From: Gemmatimonadota bacterium
Lineage (GTDB): Bacteria > Gemmatimonadota > Gemmatimonadetes > Gemmatimonadales > GWC2-71-9
NCBI GenBank assembly: GCA_027294815.1
Contig: JAPULP010000405.1
Coordinates: 1 to 12,220, forward strand
Direction: 5' to 3'
Length of the DNA: 12,220 bases
In this document: piece after piece, positions 1 to 6,195 of the stretch
Layout of the letters: the number at the start of each line of letters is the position of its first letter
Position numbering within the stretch: position 1 is the first letter of the stretch
The notes under the pieces: model-generated
What the model was told of the DNA's origin: nothing
The model's input: only the letters and a program-made list of their open reading frames with translations
The model's database searches: none
Made by a program: the position numbers and the translations under genes

Positions 1-2
1 AT

Positions 3-893
3 CAAACTTCGGCTCACGATCCGCTCAACGGGTACATCCCGGTGGGTATGACGCTCGAGCAAGCGTCGGCACTACGTACCTCCGACCCCGACGATTACCT
101 AGCGCGCTCCTGCAGATCCATCGAGACGCATGTCCGTGCGATGCTCGCCATGCAAACGGCGGGTGCCGTCACGTTCGACTACGGCAACAACATTCGAACC
201 GTCGCCCACGACCATGGTCTTCGGCAGGCATTTGACATTCCAGGATTTGTGTCCGAGTACGTCCGACCACTGTTCTGCGAAGGTCGTGGTCCGTTTCGTT
301 GGGTCGCGTTGTCCGGCGAACCGTCAGACATTCACCGCACCGATGACCTCGTGGTCGAAATGTTCCCCGAAAACACGCATCTGGTGCGGTGGATCCGCAT
401 GGTGGCCGAACGCGTCGCGTTTCAGGGCTTGCCGTCACGGATCTGTTGGTTGGGACAGGGAGAGCGTGCCCGTTTCGGGTTGGCTCTCAACGACTTGGTG
501 GCGAGTGGGGAAGTCACGGCGCCGATCGTCATTGGGCGGGATCATCTCGATACCGGGTCCGTCGCTTCACCGTTTCGCGAGACGGAAGGCATGCGTGACG
601 GTTCCGATGCCGTTGCGGATTGGCCGATTTTGAACGCGCTCTTGAACACGGCCTCGGGCGCGTCGTGGGTGTCGTTTCATCACGGCGGCGGAGTGGGAAT
701 GGGCAATTCCCTGCACGCCGGCCAGGTCATCGTGGCCGACGGCTCGAAAGAGGCCGCGGTTCGGCTGCAAAGAGTTCTCACGAACGACCCGGGCATCGGG
801 GTCGCCCGGCACGTTGATGCCGGTTATGAGCAGGCCGTTGAAACTGCGAAGGAACACGACCTGAAGATTCCGATGCGGGAACCGTTACCTTGA
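3..893 (+). CDS. hutU: Urocanate hydratase, C-terminal part (5' end outside window)
   Basis: Urocanase is the second enzyme of cytosolic histidine degradation; it hydrates urocanate to 4-imidazolone-5-propionate using tightly bound NAD+. The frame is open from base 3, and the first visible residues (QTSAHDPLNGYIPVGMT) already match the family, so the start lies upstream. The GTG at 42 is internal. About 296 residues of a usual ~555 are present. The urocanase signature FQGLPSRICW is intact, and its active-site cysteine codon is at 444-446. Further family blocks follow: IGRDHLD, the SVASP/RETEGM/DGSDA region, DWPILNALLN, the glycine-rich HHGGGVGMGNSLHAG stretch and DAGYE near the C-terminus. 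The TGA stop overlaps the TTG start of hutI, as expected for one polycistronic unit. No truncation or frameshift is visible. The identification is essentially certain. Confidence 0.97.
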   Translation, partial: QTSAHDPLNGYIPVGMTLEQASALRTSDPDDYLARSCRSIETHVRAMLAMQTAGAVTFDYGNNIRTVAHDHGLRQAFDIPGFVSEYVRPLFCEGRGPFRWVALSGEPSDIHRTDDLVVEMFPENTHLVRWIRMVAERVAFQGLPSRICWLGQGERARFGLALNDLVASGEVTAPIVIGRDHLDTGSVASPFRETEGMRDGSDAVADWPILNALLNTASGASWVSFHHGGGVGMGNSLHAGQVIVADGSKEAAVRLQRVLTNDPGIGVARHVDAGYEQAVETAKEHDLKIPMREPLP

Positions 894-2158
894 CCACGCT
901 CCTCCTCGGCGCGTCTCAGGTTGTCACGTGCCGCGGGCCCGCTCGGGCGCGTCGTGGTGCGGAAATGGCCGACATCGACGTCATCGACAACGGTGCGATC
1001 GCCGTCGGCGACGACGGCAACATTCTCGACGTCGGTCGCGGCGGCGACATGCGTGCGGCATTCCCATCGGCCGAGATCGAAGAAGTCGAAGGTGTGCTGT
1101 TCCCCGGATTCGTGGACTGCCATACGCACGCGGTGTTTGGCGCGCCGCGTGTGGAGGATCACGAGCGGCGGGCCCGTGGCGTCGGATACAAAGAGATTGC
1201 AGCAGCCGGTGGCGGCATCTTGTCGTCTGTGCGGGACGTTCGGGCCAAGTCACCGAGCGAGCTCGAGGTACTGACACGGGCGCGACTCCAGATGCTGCTT
1301 GCCCAGGGCTCCACCACGGTGGAAGTGAAATCGGGATACGGTCTATCGCTCGATGCCGAACTGAAACAGCTCGACGTCATCCGCGCGCTGCACCACCAAC
1401 GGCCGAATTTGATTGCCACCTTCCTCGGGGCTCACGAGGTCCCGGCCGAATATCGTGACGATCGCGATGGCTATGTGGACCTCGTCGTACGCGAGATGTT
1501 GCCGGCCGTCGTGCAACACGGGCTCGCGCGTTTCTGTGACGTTTTTTGTGAACCGGGCGTCTTTACCCCGGGACAATCACGCACAGTCCTCACCGCCGCC
1601 CTCGAACACGGCCTCCGTCCGAAGTTGCACGCGGACGAGCTGGACGGTTCGGGCGGTGCCGAGCTTGCGGCGGAGCTAAACGCCGTGAGTGCGGACCATC
1701 TGGCGGCGATCTCCCAGGCCGGTATCGATGCGTTGGGGAATGCGTCGGACACCGTCGCGGTGTTGCTTCCCGGAACGATGATGTTTCTCGGCCGAGAAGG
1801 GCGAGCACCCGCTCGGCGCCTCATCGACGCCGGGGCCGCGGTGGCGCTGGCCACCGATTTCAATCCAGGCAGCTCACCCGGAATGAGCCTCCCCCTCATG
1901 ACCACGATGGGAGTGTCCCAGCTGGGTCTCGTGCCGGCCGAGGCCGTCATCGGTATCACCGTCAATGGGGCCGCGGCCGTCGGCGAGGCGAATCGGCGTG
2001 GCCAGCTCGCGAAAGGGTTTGCCGCCGATGTCGTGCTGGCGTCTGTCGCCGATTGGCGCGAGCTTCCCTACTGGTACGGGGTCAATCTGGTTGCTGGGGT
2101 GTGGGTCGGCGGCGCGGCTTGTCACCCAAGTCTAAAGCCTCTAAATTCAGCGTCTTAG
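890..2158 (+). CDS. hutI: Imidazolonepropionase
   Basis: This is a cytosolic amidohydrolase-superfamily metalloenzyme that hydrolyses 4-imidazolone-5-propionate to N-formimino-L-glutamate, the step after HutU. At 422 residues it matches the family length (about 420). The metal ligands are visible: the HxH pair H78/H80 in PGFVDCHTH, H247 in KLHADE and D323 in ATDFNPGSS. H182 (GAHEVP) and E250 fit the substrate-binding and catalytic positions. The motif YKEIAAAGGGI (residues 100-110) is typical of HutI. The start is TTG 890-892, sharing bases with the hutU stop (TTGA). It is preferred because the N-terminal beta-strand residues (LLLGASQVVT) belong to the fold and no ATG occurs until codon 26. 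There is no good Shine-Dalgarno, so translation is probably coupled to hutU. The last ten or so codons (HPSLKPLNSAS) look unconserved and contain a promoter-like sequence for the next gene. Confidence 0.97.
   Translation: MTTLLLGASQVVTCRGPARARRGAEMADIDVIDNGAIAVGDDGNILDVGRGGDMRAAFPSAEIEEVEGVLFPGFVDCHTHAVFGAPRVEDHERRARGVGYKEIAAAGGGILSSVRDVRAKSPSELEVLTRARLQMLLAQGSTTVEVKSGYGLSLDAELKQLDVIRALHHQRPNLIATFLGAHEVPAEYRDDRDGYVDLVVREMLPAVVQHGLARFCDVFCEPGVFTPGQSRTVLTAALEHGLRPKLHADELDGSGGAELAAELNAVSADHLAAISQAGIDALGNASDTVAVLLPGTMMFLGREGRAPARRLIDAGAAVALATDFNPGSSPGMSLPLMTTMGVSQLGLVPAEAVIGITVNGAAAVGEANRRGQLAKGFAADVVLASVADWRELPYWYGVNLVAGVWVGGAACHPSLKPLNSAS
2119..2147 (+). promoter_or_regulatory. Putative sigma70-type promoter inside the 3' end of hutI
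   Basis: TTGTCA (2119-2124, 5 of 6 to TTGACA) is followed after 17 bases by TAAATT (2142-2147, 4 of 6 to TATAAT), in a locally AT-rich stretch of an otherwise GC-rich region. The predicted start point is about 2153-2155, at the hutI stop, giving a leader of about 45 bases before the TPR gene. It would let the TPR/polyprenyl synthase/tatA genes be expressed independently of histidine catabolism. This rests on sequence match only. Confidence 0.45.
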
Positions 2159-2187
2159 CCTGTTCAGCACCACTCAAATTTTGCGTT

Positions 2188-2191
2188 GAGG
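2188..2191 (+). promoter_or_regulatory. Shine-Dalgarno supporting a CTG start at 2200
   Basis: GAGG lies 8 bases upstream of CTG 2200-2202. No ATG, GTG or TTG is in frame between the predicted transcription start near 2154 and TTG 2248. The other in-frame candidates (TTG 2053, GTG 2101, TTG 2119) all lie inside hutI. This site therefore decides the start of the TPR gene. Confidence 0.55.
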
Positions 2192-2199
2192 TCGGTCCC

Positions 2200-4581
2200 C
2201 TGGCTCTAAACGTCGACAAGCTCAAGGACAAGGCTCGCAAGCTCGAGTTGAAGGAACAGCCCGCGAAGGCCATCGAGGTCTACCTCAAGATCATCGAAGA
2301 CCTCGAGGGCACTCCCGATATGGATCACGAGCTGGCCGTCTATAACAAAGTCGGTGATCTCTACCTCAAGACCACCGAAGTGAATGCAGCGGTCGAAATG
2401 TACGAGCGTGCGGCGCACCGGTACGTCGACTCCGGGCTGCCGAACAACGCGATTGCGCTCTGTAACAAAATCCTCCGAAACGCCCCCGGACGAACGGCAA
2501 CATATCTCATGTTGGGCGAACTCATGCTTCAGCGTGGGTTTAGCTCGGAAGCGAAGCGGTACTTCCTCGAGTACGCGCAGCGGATGAAGAACGCCGGTCA
2601 GGTGTTGCAGGCCTTCCGGGCGCTCAAGACGTTCGCCGATGCGTCGTCAAGGAACGATGACGTGCGCGGGATGCTTACGGAACAGCTCGAGGTCGCAATT
2701 GAAGAAAACCCCGACGACGAGGGTCTCAAGAAAGTCTTCGAGCAGTTCACCGGTCGCGCATCGACGGTAATCGAAGCCGTGAGGGACACAGGCGGCCAAC
2801 GGGCAGTGGGTGGCCCTGACCTCGTGTTCATCGATCTGGACGCGGACGTGGGAGACGACTCGGGCGAGTCGACGGTGGAGACCGGCTCGTTGGAGATAGA
2901 GTCGACGGCGGTCGCCGATGATGAGCCGGCCGTGGGGCAGGGGGTGGAGGCCGAAGTCAGTGACGAGGGGTCACTGGAGATCGAGCGTTCGTTCGATCAG
3001 GAAGCTGACGAAGAGGGGATCGGCATCGTAGAACTCGATCCGCCACCCGACCTCGAAATGCCCAAGGTAGACCCGTTGGTGACCGATCACGTCGAGTTGG
3101 ACGAAGTCCCCGTTCTGGAAGGCATCGGATCCGACGACGTCGGGTCGCTCGTGGACGACCCCCCGAGCACCTCCGCCGAGAGAACCAGCGAGCCGCTTGC
3201 TGCGGACGAAGTGGTTTTCGTCACCGACGACTCGACCGATGCGCGTCGTTCGGCCGAGCTTCCTGAACTCGATGTTCCGGAACTGGATTTGGCAGGTTTC
3301 GATGCACCCGGTGCGACCGTTCCGCGTAGTGATGTGGCGGCCGCCGACGCGGGAGGAGATCCGCTCGCTCCTACGGAAGCCAAAGGGGCCGACGAGAATC
3401 TCGAAGACTATCTACGTGGCACCGGTGCGTACGTGCTGGACGACTCGCCTGACGCTACGGTGGAGAAGTTCGATACGTTCCCGGCGCTCGATGAAGGCAC
3501 GGAGATCCCCGACTTGCCGGCCCAACCGGAGCGAACCCTCGAAGTTCTCGAGGCGGCGGTTGCCCAAAATCCCGGCGACCCGATGGCCCGTCGAGATCTG
3601 GCCGAAACGCTGCTCGAACAGGGAGATCGGGACCGCGGGCTCGACGAGCTCGATATCGCCCTCGACGTGTACGAGGCGTCGGGCAATTGGGACGGGGCCA
3701 CGAGCGTGGCAACCGAAATCTTGCGGCTCGAACCCAACTCCGTACCGCACCTGCAGAAACAGGTTGAATTCGCCTACCGTCGCGGTGACGAAGCACAGCT
3801 CGTTCCGGCGTATCTCGATTTGGCAAACGCCCTCTTCAGCGCGGGATCGATGATCGAATCCCGCACGGTGTACGAGCGCGTCCTCGAGCTCGATCCCGGC
3901 AACCAGGCCGCCAAAGAGGGAATCGCTACCGTCGACCAGATGGTACCGCCGAAGGGCAAGGCGGCGGGTGGGGACGCTGCACCGACGACCGCCAAGGCGG
4001 CAGCGGATACCGAGGTCGAGCAACCTGCCGCGCCGGCCGCCTCAGGCCGGGCGTCTAGCTTCGTCGATCTCGGCGATTTCATCCTGGGCGACGAAGAAAA
4101 GAAGTCCACCAGGATGGTTGGCCGGGACGAGCAGTCGGGCGATGAGCAGCGCGACTTCAGCCTCATGTTGAGCCAATTCAAGAAGGGTATCGAGGAGAAC
4201 ATCGACGAGGCGGACGCGCAGGCGCACTACGATCTCGGCATCGCGTTCAAAGAAATGGGCCTGTTGGATGAGGCTATCTCGGAATTTCAAAAGACCGTTC
4301 AGGCCGAGGATATGCGTCTTCGAGCGGCCGAGGCGCTCGGTTTGTGTTTCTACGAAAAAGGCCAACTCCAAGTCGCAGCAACGATCATGCGCCGCGCCGT
4401 GGAGGTGGACCGAAGCGGCGACGAGGCAAAAATTGGACTGCTGTACTGGCTTGGTCGCTGCGAAGAGGAGCAATCGAAGCCGGTCGATGCTCTCGTGTAC
4501 TATCAGCGCGTTTTCGCGGTTGATATCCACTTCCAAGACGTAAGCAATCGAGTTAGCACGCTGTCGAAGGCGGGACGCTGA
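2200..4581 (+). CDS. Large TPR-repeat protein with acidic linkers (putative scaffold)
   Basis: The function is unknown; TPR proteins usually act as protein-protein scaffolds. From CTG 2200 the product is 793 residues starting (M)ALNVDKLKDKARKLELK. Three helical blocks can be seen. Residues 1-185 carry several TPR units with the usual small/aromatic pattern (for example AVYNKVGDLYLKTTEVNAAVE). Residues 445-575 carry a second block (for example LANALFSAGSMIESRTVYER, then VLELDPGN). Residues 655-790 carry a third, with YDLGIAFKEMGLLDEAISEF and LGLCFYEKGQL. Between them lie a strongly acidic, probably disordered linker (about 205-440, with SLEIE twice) and an Ala/Thr/Pro linker (580-615). No signal peptide or membrane segment is seen, so it is probably cytoplasmic. 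The third block, introduced by FSLMLSQFKKGIEENI and containing GLLYWLGRCEEEQ, looks like the most conserved part. The next gene starts 2 bases after its stop, so they share an mRNA. The start codon is less certain than the reading frame. Confidence 0.85.
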   Translation: MALNVDKLKDKARKLELKEQPAKAIEVYLKIIEDLEGTPDMDHELAVYNKVGDLYLKTTEVNAAVEMYERAAHRYVDSGLPNNAIALCNKILRNAPGRTATYLMLGELMLQRGFSSEAKRYFLEYAQRMKNAGQVLQAFRALKTFADASSRNDDVRGMLTEQLEVAIEENPDDEGLKKVFEQFTGRASTVIEAVRDTGGQRAVGGPDLVFIDLDADVGDDSGESTVETGSLEIESTAVADDEPAVGQGVEAEVSDEGSLEIERSFDQEADEEGIGIVELDPPPDLEMPKVDPLVTDHVELDEVPVLEGIGSDDVGSLVDDPPSTSAERTSEPLAADEVVFVTDDSTDARRSAELPELDVPELDLAGFDAPGATVPRSDVAAADAGGDPLAPTEAKGADENLEDYLRGTGAYVLDDSPDATVEKFDTFPALDEGTEIPDLPAQPERTLEVLEAAVAQNPGDPMARRDLAETLLEQGDRDRGLDELDIALDVYEASGNWDGATSVATEILRLEPNSVPHLQKQVEFAYRRGDEAQLVPAYLDLANALFSAGSMIESRTVYERVLELDPGNQAAKEGIATVDQMVPPKGKAAGGDAAPTTAKAAADTEVEQPAAPAASGRASSFVDLGDFILGDEEKKSTRMVGRDEQSGDEQRDFSLMLSQFKKGIEENIDEADAQAHYDLGIAFKEMGLLDEAISEFQKTVQAEDMRLRAAEALGLCFYEKGQLQVAATIMRRAVEVDRSGDEAKIGLLYWLGRCEEEQSKPVDALVYYQRVFAVDIHFQDVSNRVSTLSKAGR

Positions 4582-4583
4582 AC

Positions 4584-5576
4584 GTGCCCTCCGAACTCGC
4601 ATCGGTCGACCTCGCGACGATCCAGGAACCCGTCCGCGACGAGTTGGACGGCGTAATGGATGAACTGCGGCGTATCATCGTTGCCGACTTTCCCCTCATC
4701 ACTGAGGTCAACGAGCACCTGCTTCACATGAAGGGCAAGATGTTTCGTCCGACTCTGTTGCTGCTGTCGGCGCAGGCGTCTGGAGGAGAGCTGACTCCTG
4801 AAGACGTGACGTTGGCCGCGGTCGTCGAACTCATCCACCTCGCGACGCTGGTACATGACGACTCGGTGGATCATTCGGTGCTACGGCGGGGACAGCCAAC
4901 CGTCAATGCGATGTTCAGTCACCAGATTGCGGTCATTATGGGGGATTATCTCTACTCCCGCGCCATGATCGAGCTCGTCGAGATCGACGACAAAGTTCCG
5001 TTGCGGGTCATGAGTCGGGTGACCAACGAGATGACGGTTGGCGAGATGCGCGAACTCCAGGCCCACGACACTCTGGATTATTCCGAGGACGACTACGATG
5101 CGCTGATCCAGTACAAAACGGCGTCACTGATGTCCGGCGCATGCGAAATCGGCGCACGCCGTGCGGCGCGTGAGATCCGCCCTCGGTTGCGACGTTATGG
5201 CGAGTTACTGGGGCGGGCGTTCCAAATTACGGACGACGTGCTCGATTACACCGAGACCGAGAGCGTGACCGGGAAGCCGAGCGGTCTGGATCTGCGAGAA
5301 CACAAGATCACGCTGCCACTCATTGCGGCGCGCGATCACATGTCTCAGAGTGAACGGGCTCGGGTCGAGCGGCTCATGAGCGATCCGGAACCGTCTGACG
5401 AGCTGGTCGCCGAAATCATCGCAACGGTGCGACGGGTGGGAGGAGTCGAAGTGGCGCGCGAAAAGGCGCAGCAGTTGGCATTGCTCGCCGAACGAGAGCT
5501 GGAAAGCATTCCCGAGAGTCCGGCCCGTGAAGCGCTACGCGGGGGGTTGGCCCATGCCGTCGACCGGCGGAGCTGA
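4584..5576 (+). CDS. Long-chain trans-polyprenyl diphosphate synthase (IspB/HepT family)
   Basis: This enzyme extends allylic diphosphates with isopentenyl diphosphate to make the long prenyl chain of menaquinone or ubiquinone. Hallmarks of the 330-residue protein are GKMFRP (51-56, IPP binding), the first aspartate-rich motif DDSVD (92-96) followed by LRRGQP, YKTASL (177-182), the second aspartate-rich motif DDVLD (217-221), and GKPSGLDL with KITLPL (230-246). The residue five before the first DD is alanine (ATLVHDD), as in E. coli IspB. This lacks the bulky residue typical of short-chain FPP synthases and so suggests a C35-C50 product; the exact length cannot be read from sequence. The start is GTG 4584, with GGGA about 8 bases upstream and 2 bases after the TPR stop. 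The chain usually reads DLxEGK, but here it is DLREHK. No quinone methyltransferase genes are in the window. Confidence 0.93.
   Translation: MPSELASVDLATIQEPVRDELDGVMDELRRIIVADFPLITEVNEHLLHMKGKMFRPTLLLLSAQASGGELTPEDVTLAAVVELIHLATLVHDDSVDHSVLRRGQPTVNAMFSHQIAVIMGDYLYSRAMIELVEIDDKVPLRVMSRVTNEMTVGEMRELQAHDTLDYSEDDYDALIQYKTASLMSGACEIGARRAAREIRPRLRRYGELLGRAFQITDDVLDYTETESVTGKPSGLDLREHKITLPLIAARDHMSQSERARVERLMSDPEPSDELVAEIIATVRRVGGVEVAREKAQQLALLAERELESIPESPAREALRGGLAHAVDRRS
5569..5572 (+). promoter_or_regulatory. Shine-Dalgarno setting the DUF4321 start at ATG 5580
   Basis: GGAG, within the last codons of the polyprenyl synthase gene, lies 7 bases before ATG 5580. TTG 5577, one codon earlier and directly after the previous stop, is spaced only 4 bases away and is the less likely start. 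Confidence 0.6.
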
Positions 5577-5579
5577 TTG

Positions 5580-5852
5580 ATGGCGATCGGACCAAGACGG
5601 GCCGGTTTTTACGTAGCCGTCCTCGCGATCGGATTCGTGGTGGGTGGGTTTCTTTCCACGCTAATGGATCGATTCCTGCCCCAAGGACCGGCAAAGGAGT
5701 TCTTTACTTGGACCGTGCATCCCTCCATTGGGCCCTTTCATGTTAACTTACTTTTGGTGAACATGACCTTGGGCCCCATCGACCTCCACGTGTCGTTGCT
5801 GGCTCTGGTAGGCGTAATTCTGGCCTACCTGATAGCCCGGTCGCTTTTCTAG
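5580..5852 (+). CDS. Small two-helix membrane protein, DUF4321-like
   Basis: This is a 90-residue protein with two predicted membrane helices: residues about 9-29 (GFYVAVLAIGFVVGGFLSTL) and about 68-88 (LHVSLLALVGVILAYLIARS). A loop of about 40 residues between them contains PAKEFF and LGPIDL. The overall plan of a glycine-rich first helix, a short amphipathic loop, a 'PIDLHVSLLALVGVILA' end and a very short C-terminus fits the DUF4321 family as I recall it, whose function is unknown. It lies between a prenyl synthase and tatA with spacings of 3 and 9 bases and must be cotranscribed with them, so a role in the cell envelope is plausible but not shown. The TAG stop overlaps the ribosome-binding site of tatA. 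The CDS is sure; the family name is less so. Confidence 0.8.
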   Translation: MAIGPRRAGFYVAVLAIGFVVGGFLSTLMDRFLPQGPAKEFFTWTVHPSIGPFHVNLLLVNMTLGPIDLHVSLLALVGVILAYLIARSLF

Positions 5853-5856
5853 GGGG
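5851..5856 (+). promoter_or_regulatory. tatA ribosome-binding site overlapping the upstream stop codon
   Basis: The purine run AGGGGG begins inside the TAG stop of the DUF4321 gene (5850-5852) and ends 5 bases before the tatA ATG. This arrangement suits efficient reinitiation by ribosomes finishing the upstream gene. Confidence 0.55.
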
Positions 5857-5861
5857 CGAAG

Positions 5862-6101
5862 ATGCCATTTAATGTTGGTCCGTGGGAGCTGTTGCTGATC
5901 CTACTTGGCCTGCTACTCGTGTTCGGAGCCAAGAGGCTGCCCGAAATGGGAGCGGCGATGGGGAAGGGAATTCGGGAGTTCAAGAAGAACATCTCGGAAG
6001 TCAAACAGGAACTCGATCGCCCGGCCGATACCGACACGCCGCAGCGGGAGATCGACCAACCGGCGAGTAGCAGCGGAGATCCGAAAAAGCTCTCGGAATA
6101 G
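5862..6101 (+). CDS. tatA: Sec-independent protein translocase subunit TatA
   Basis: TatA polymerises in the inner membrane to form the twin-arginine export pathway channel for folded proteins. The 79-residue product has the classical plan: a short N-terminus with GPWELLLILLGLLLVFGAKR (one transmembrane helix, about residues 7-21), the FG hinge (21-22), the KRLPEMG motif, an amphipathic helix with GKGIREFKKNI (about 24-50), and a polar, charged, disordered tail rich in Asp, Pro and Ser. The length and the GKGIREFKK motif favour TatA/E over TatB. The start is ATG 5862 with a strong AGGGGG upstream. It is the last gene of the run starting at 2200 and is followed within 40 bases by a strong hairpin terminator. 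No tatB or tatC is present here, so those must lie elsewhere. Confidence 0.95.
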   Translation: MPFNVGPWELLLILLGLLLVFGAKRLPEMGAAMGKGIREFKKNISEVKQELDRPADTDTPQREIDQPASSSGDPKKLSE

Positions 6102-6195
6102 GACGGAAAGACTGAATGACGGAATGTGCCGTCAATTCAAAAGAGCGAATGACCGTGCTGGCCATTCGCTCTTTTTCCTTCCGTCCTTCCGTCCT
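6100..6195. repeat. Octamer repeats in inverted orientation framing a terminator
   Basis: The left side reads as three period-8 units, GGACGGAA, AGACTGAA and TGACGGAA (6101-6124). The right side holds TTCCGTCC twice (6179-6194), which is the reverse complement of the first unit. AGGACGGAA (6100-6108) can therefore pair with either TTCCGTCCT copy (6179-6187 or 6187-6195). Between them sit a small hairpin TGACGG/CCGTCA (6117-6122 with 6129-6134) and the main 13-bp terminator stem. The array runs into the last codon of the convergent ppiD-like gene. Confidence 0.7.
6139..6177. terminator. Bidirectional rho-independent terminator between tatA and the ppiD-like gene
   Basis: A perfect 13-bp stem is formed by 6139-6151 (AAAAGAGCGAATG) and 6163-6175 (CATTCGCTCTTTT) with an 11-base loop. 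On the plus strand the arm ends in a five-T tract, giving a good intrinsic terminator for tatA. On the minus strand the same stem is followed by TTTT, so it may also stop the convergent chaperone gene, whose stop codon lies about 20 bases before it. Confidence 0.85.

Noticed and set aside
928..1458. 176-codon plus-strand frame overlapping hutI
   Set aside because: It is extremely Arg-rich with no domain, typical of an alternative frame in GC-rich DNA, and hutI is unmistakable in the other frame.
2053..2199. Longer N-terminus for the first TPR protein starting at TTG 2053
   Set aside because: It would overlap hutI by 106 bases, the extra residues look non-protein-like (basic, Trp/Cys/Gly), and the start would lie upstream of the predicted promoter.
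3412..4023. 203-codon open frame on the minus strand inside the first TPR gene
   Set aside because: It is a shadow of biased codon usage on the coding strand, with no motif, no ribosome-binding site and no independent context.
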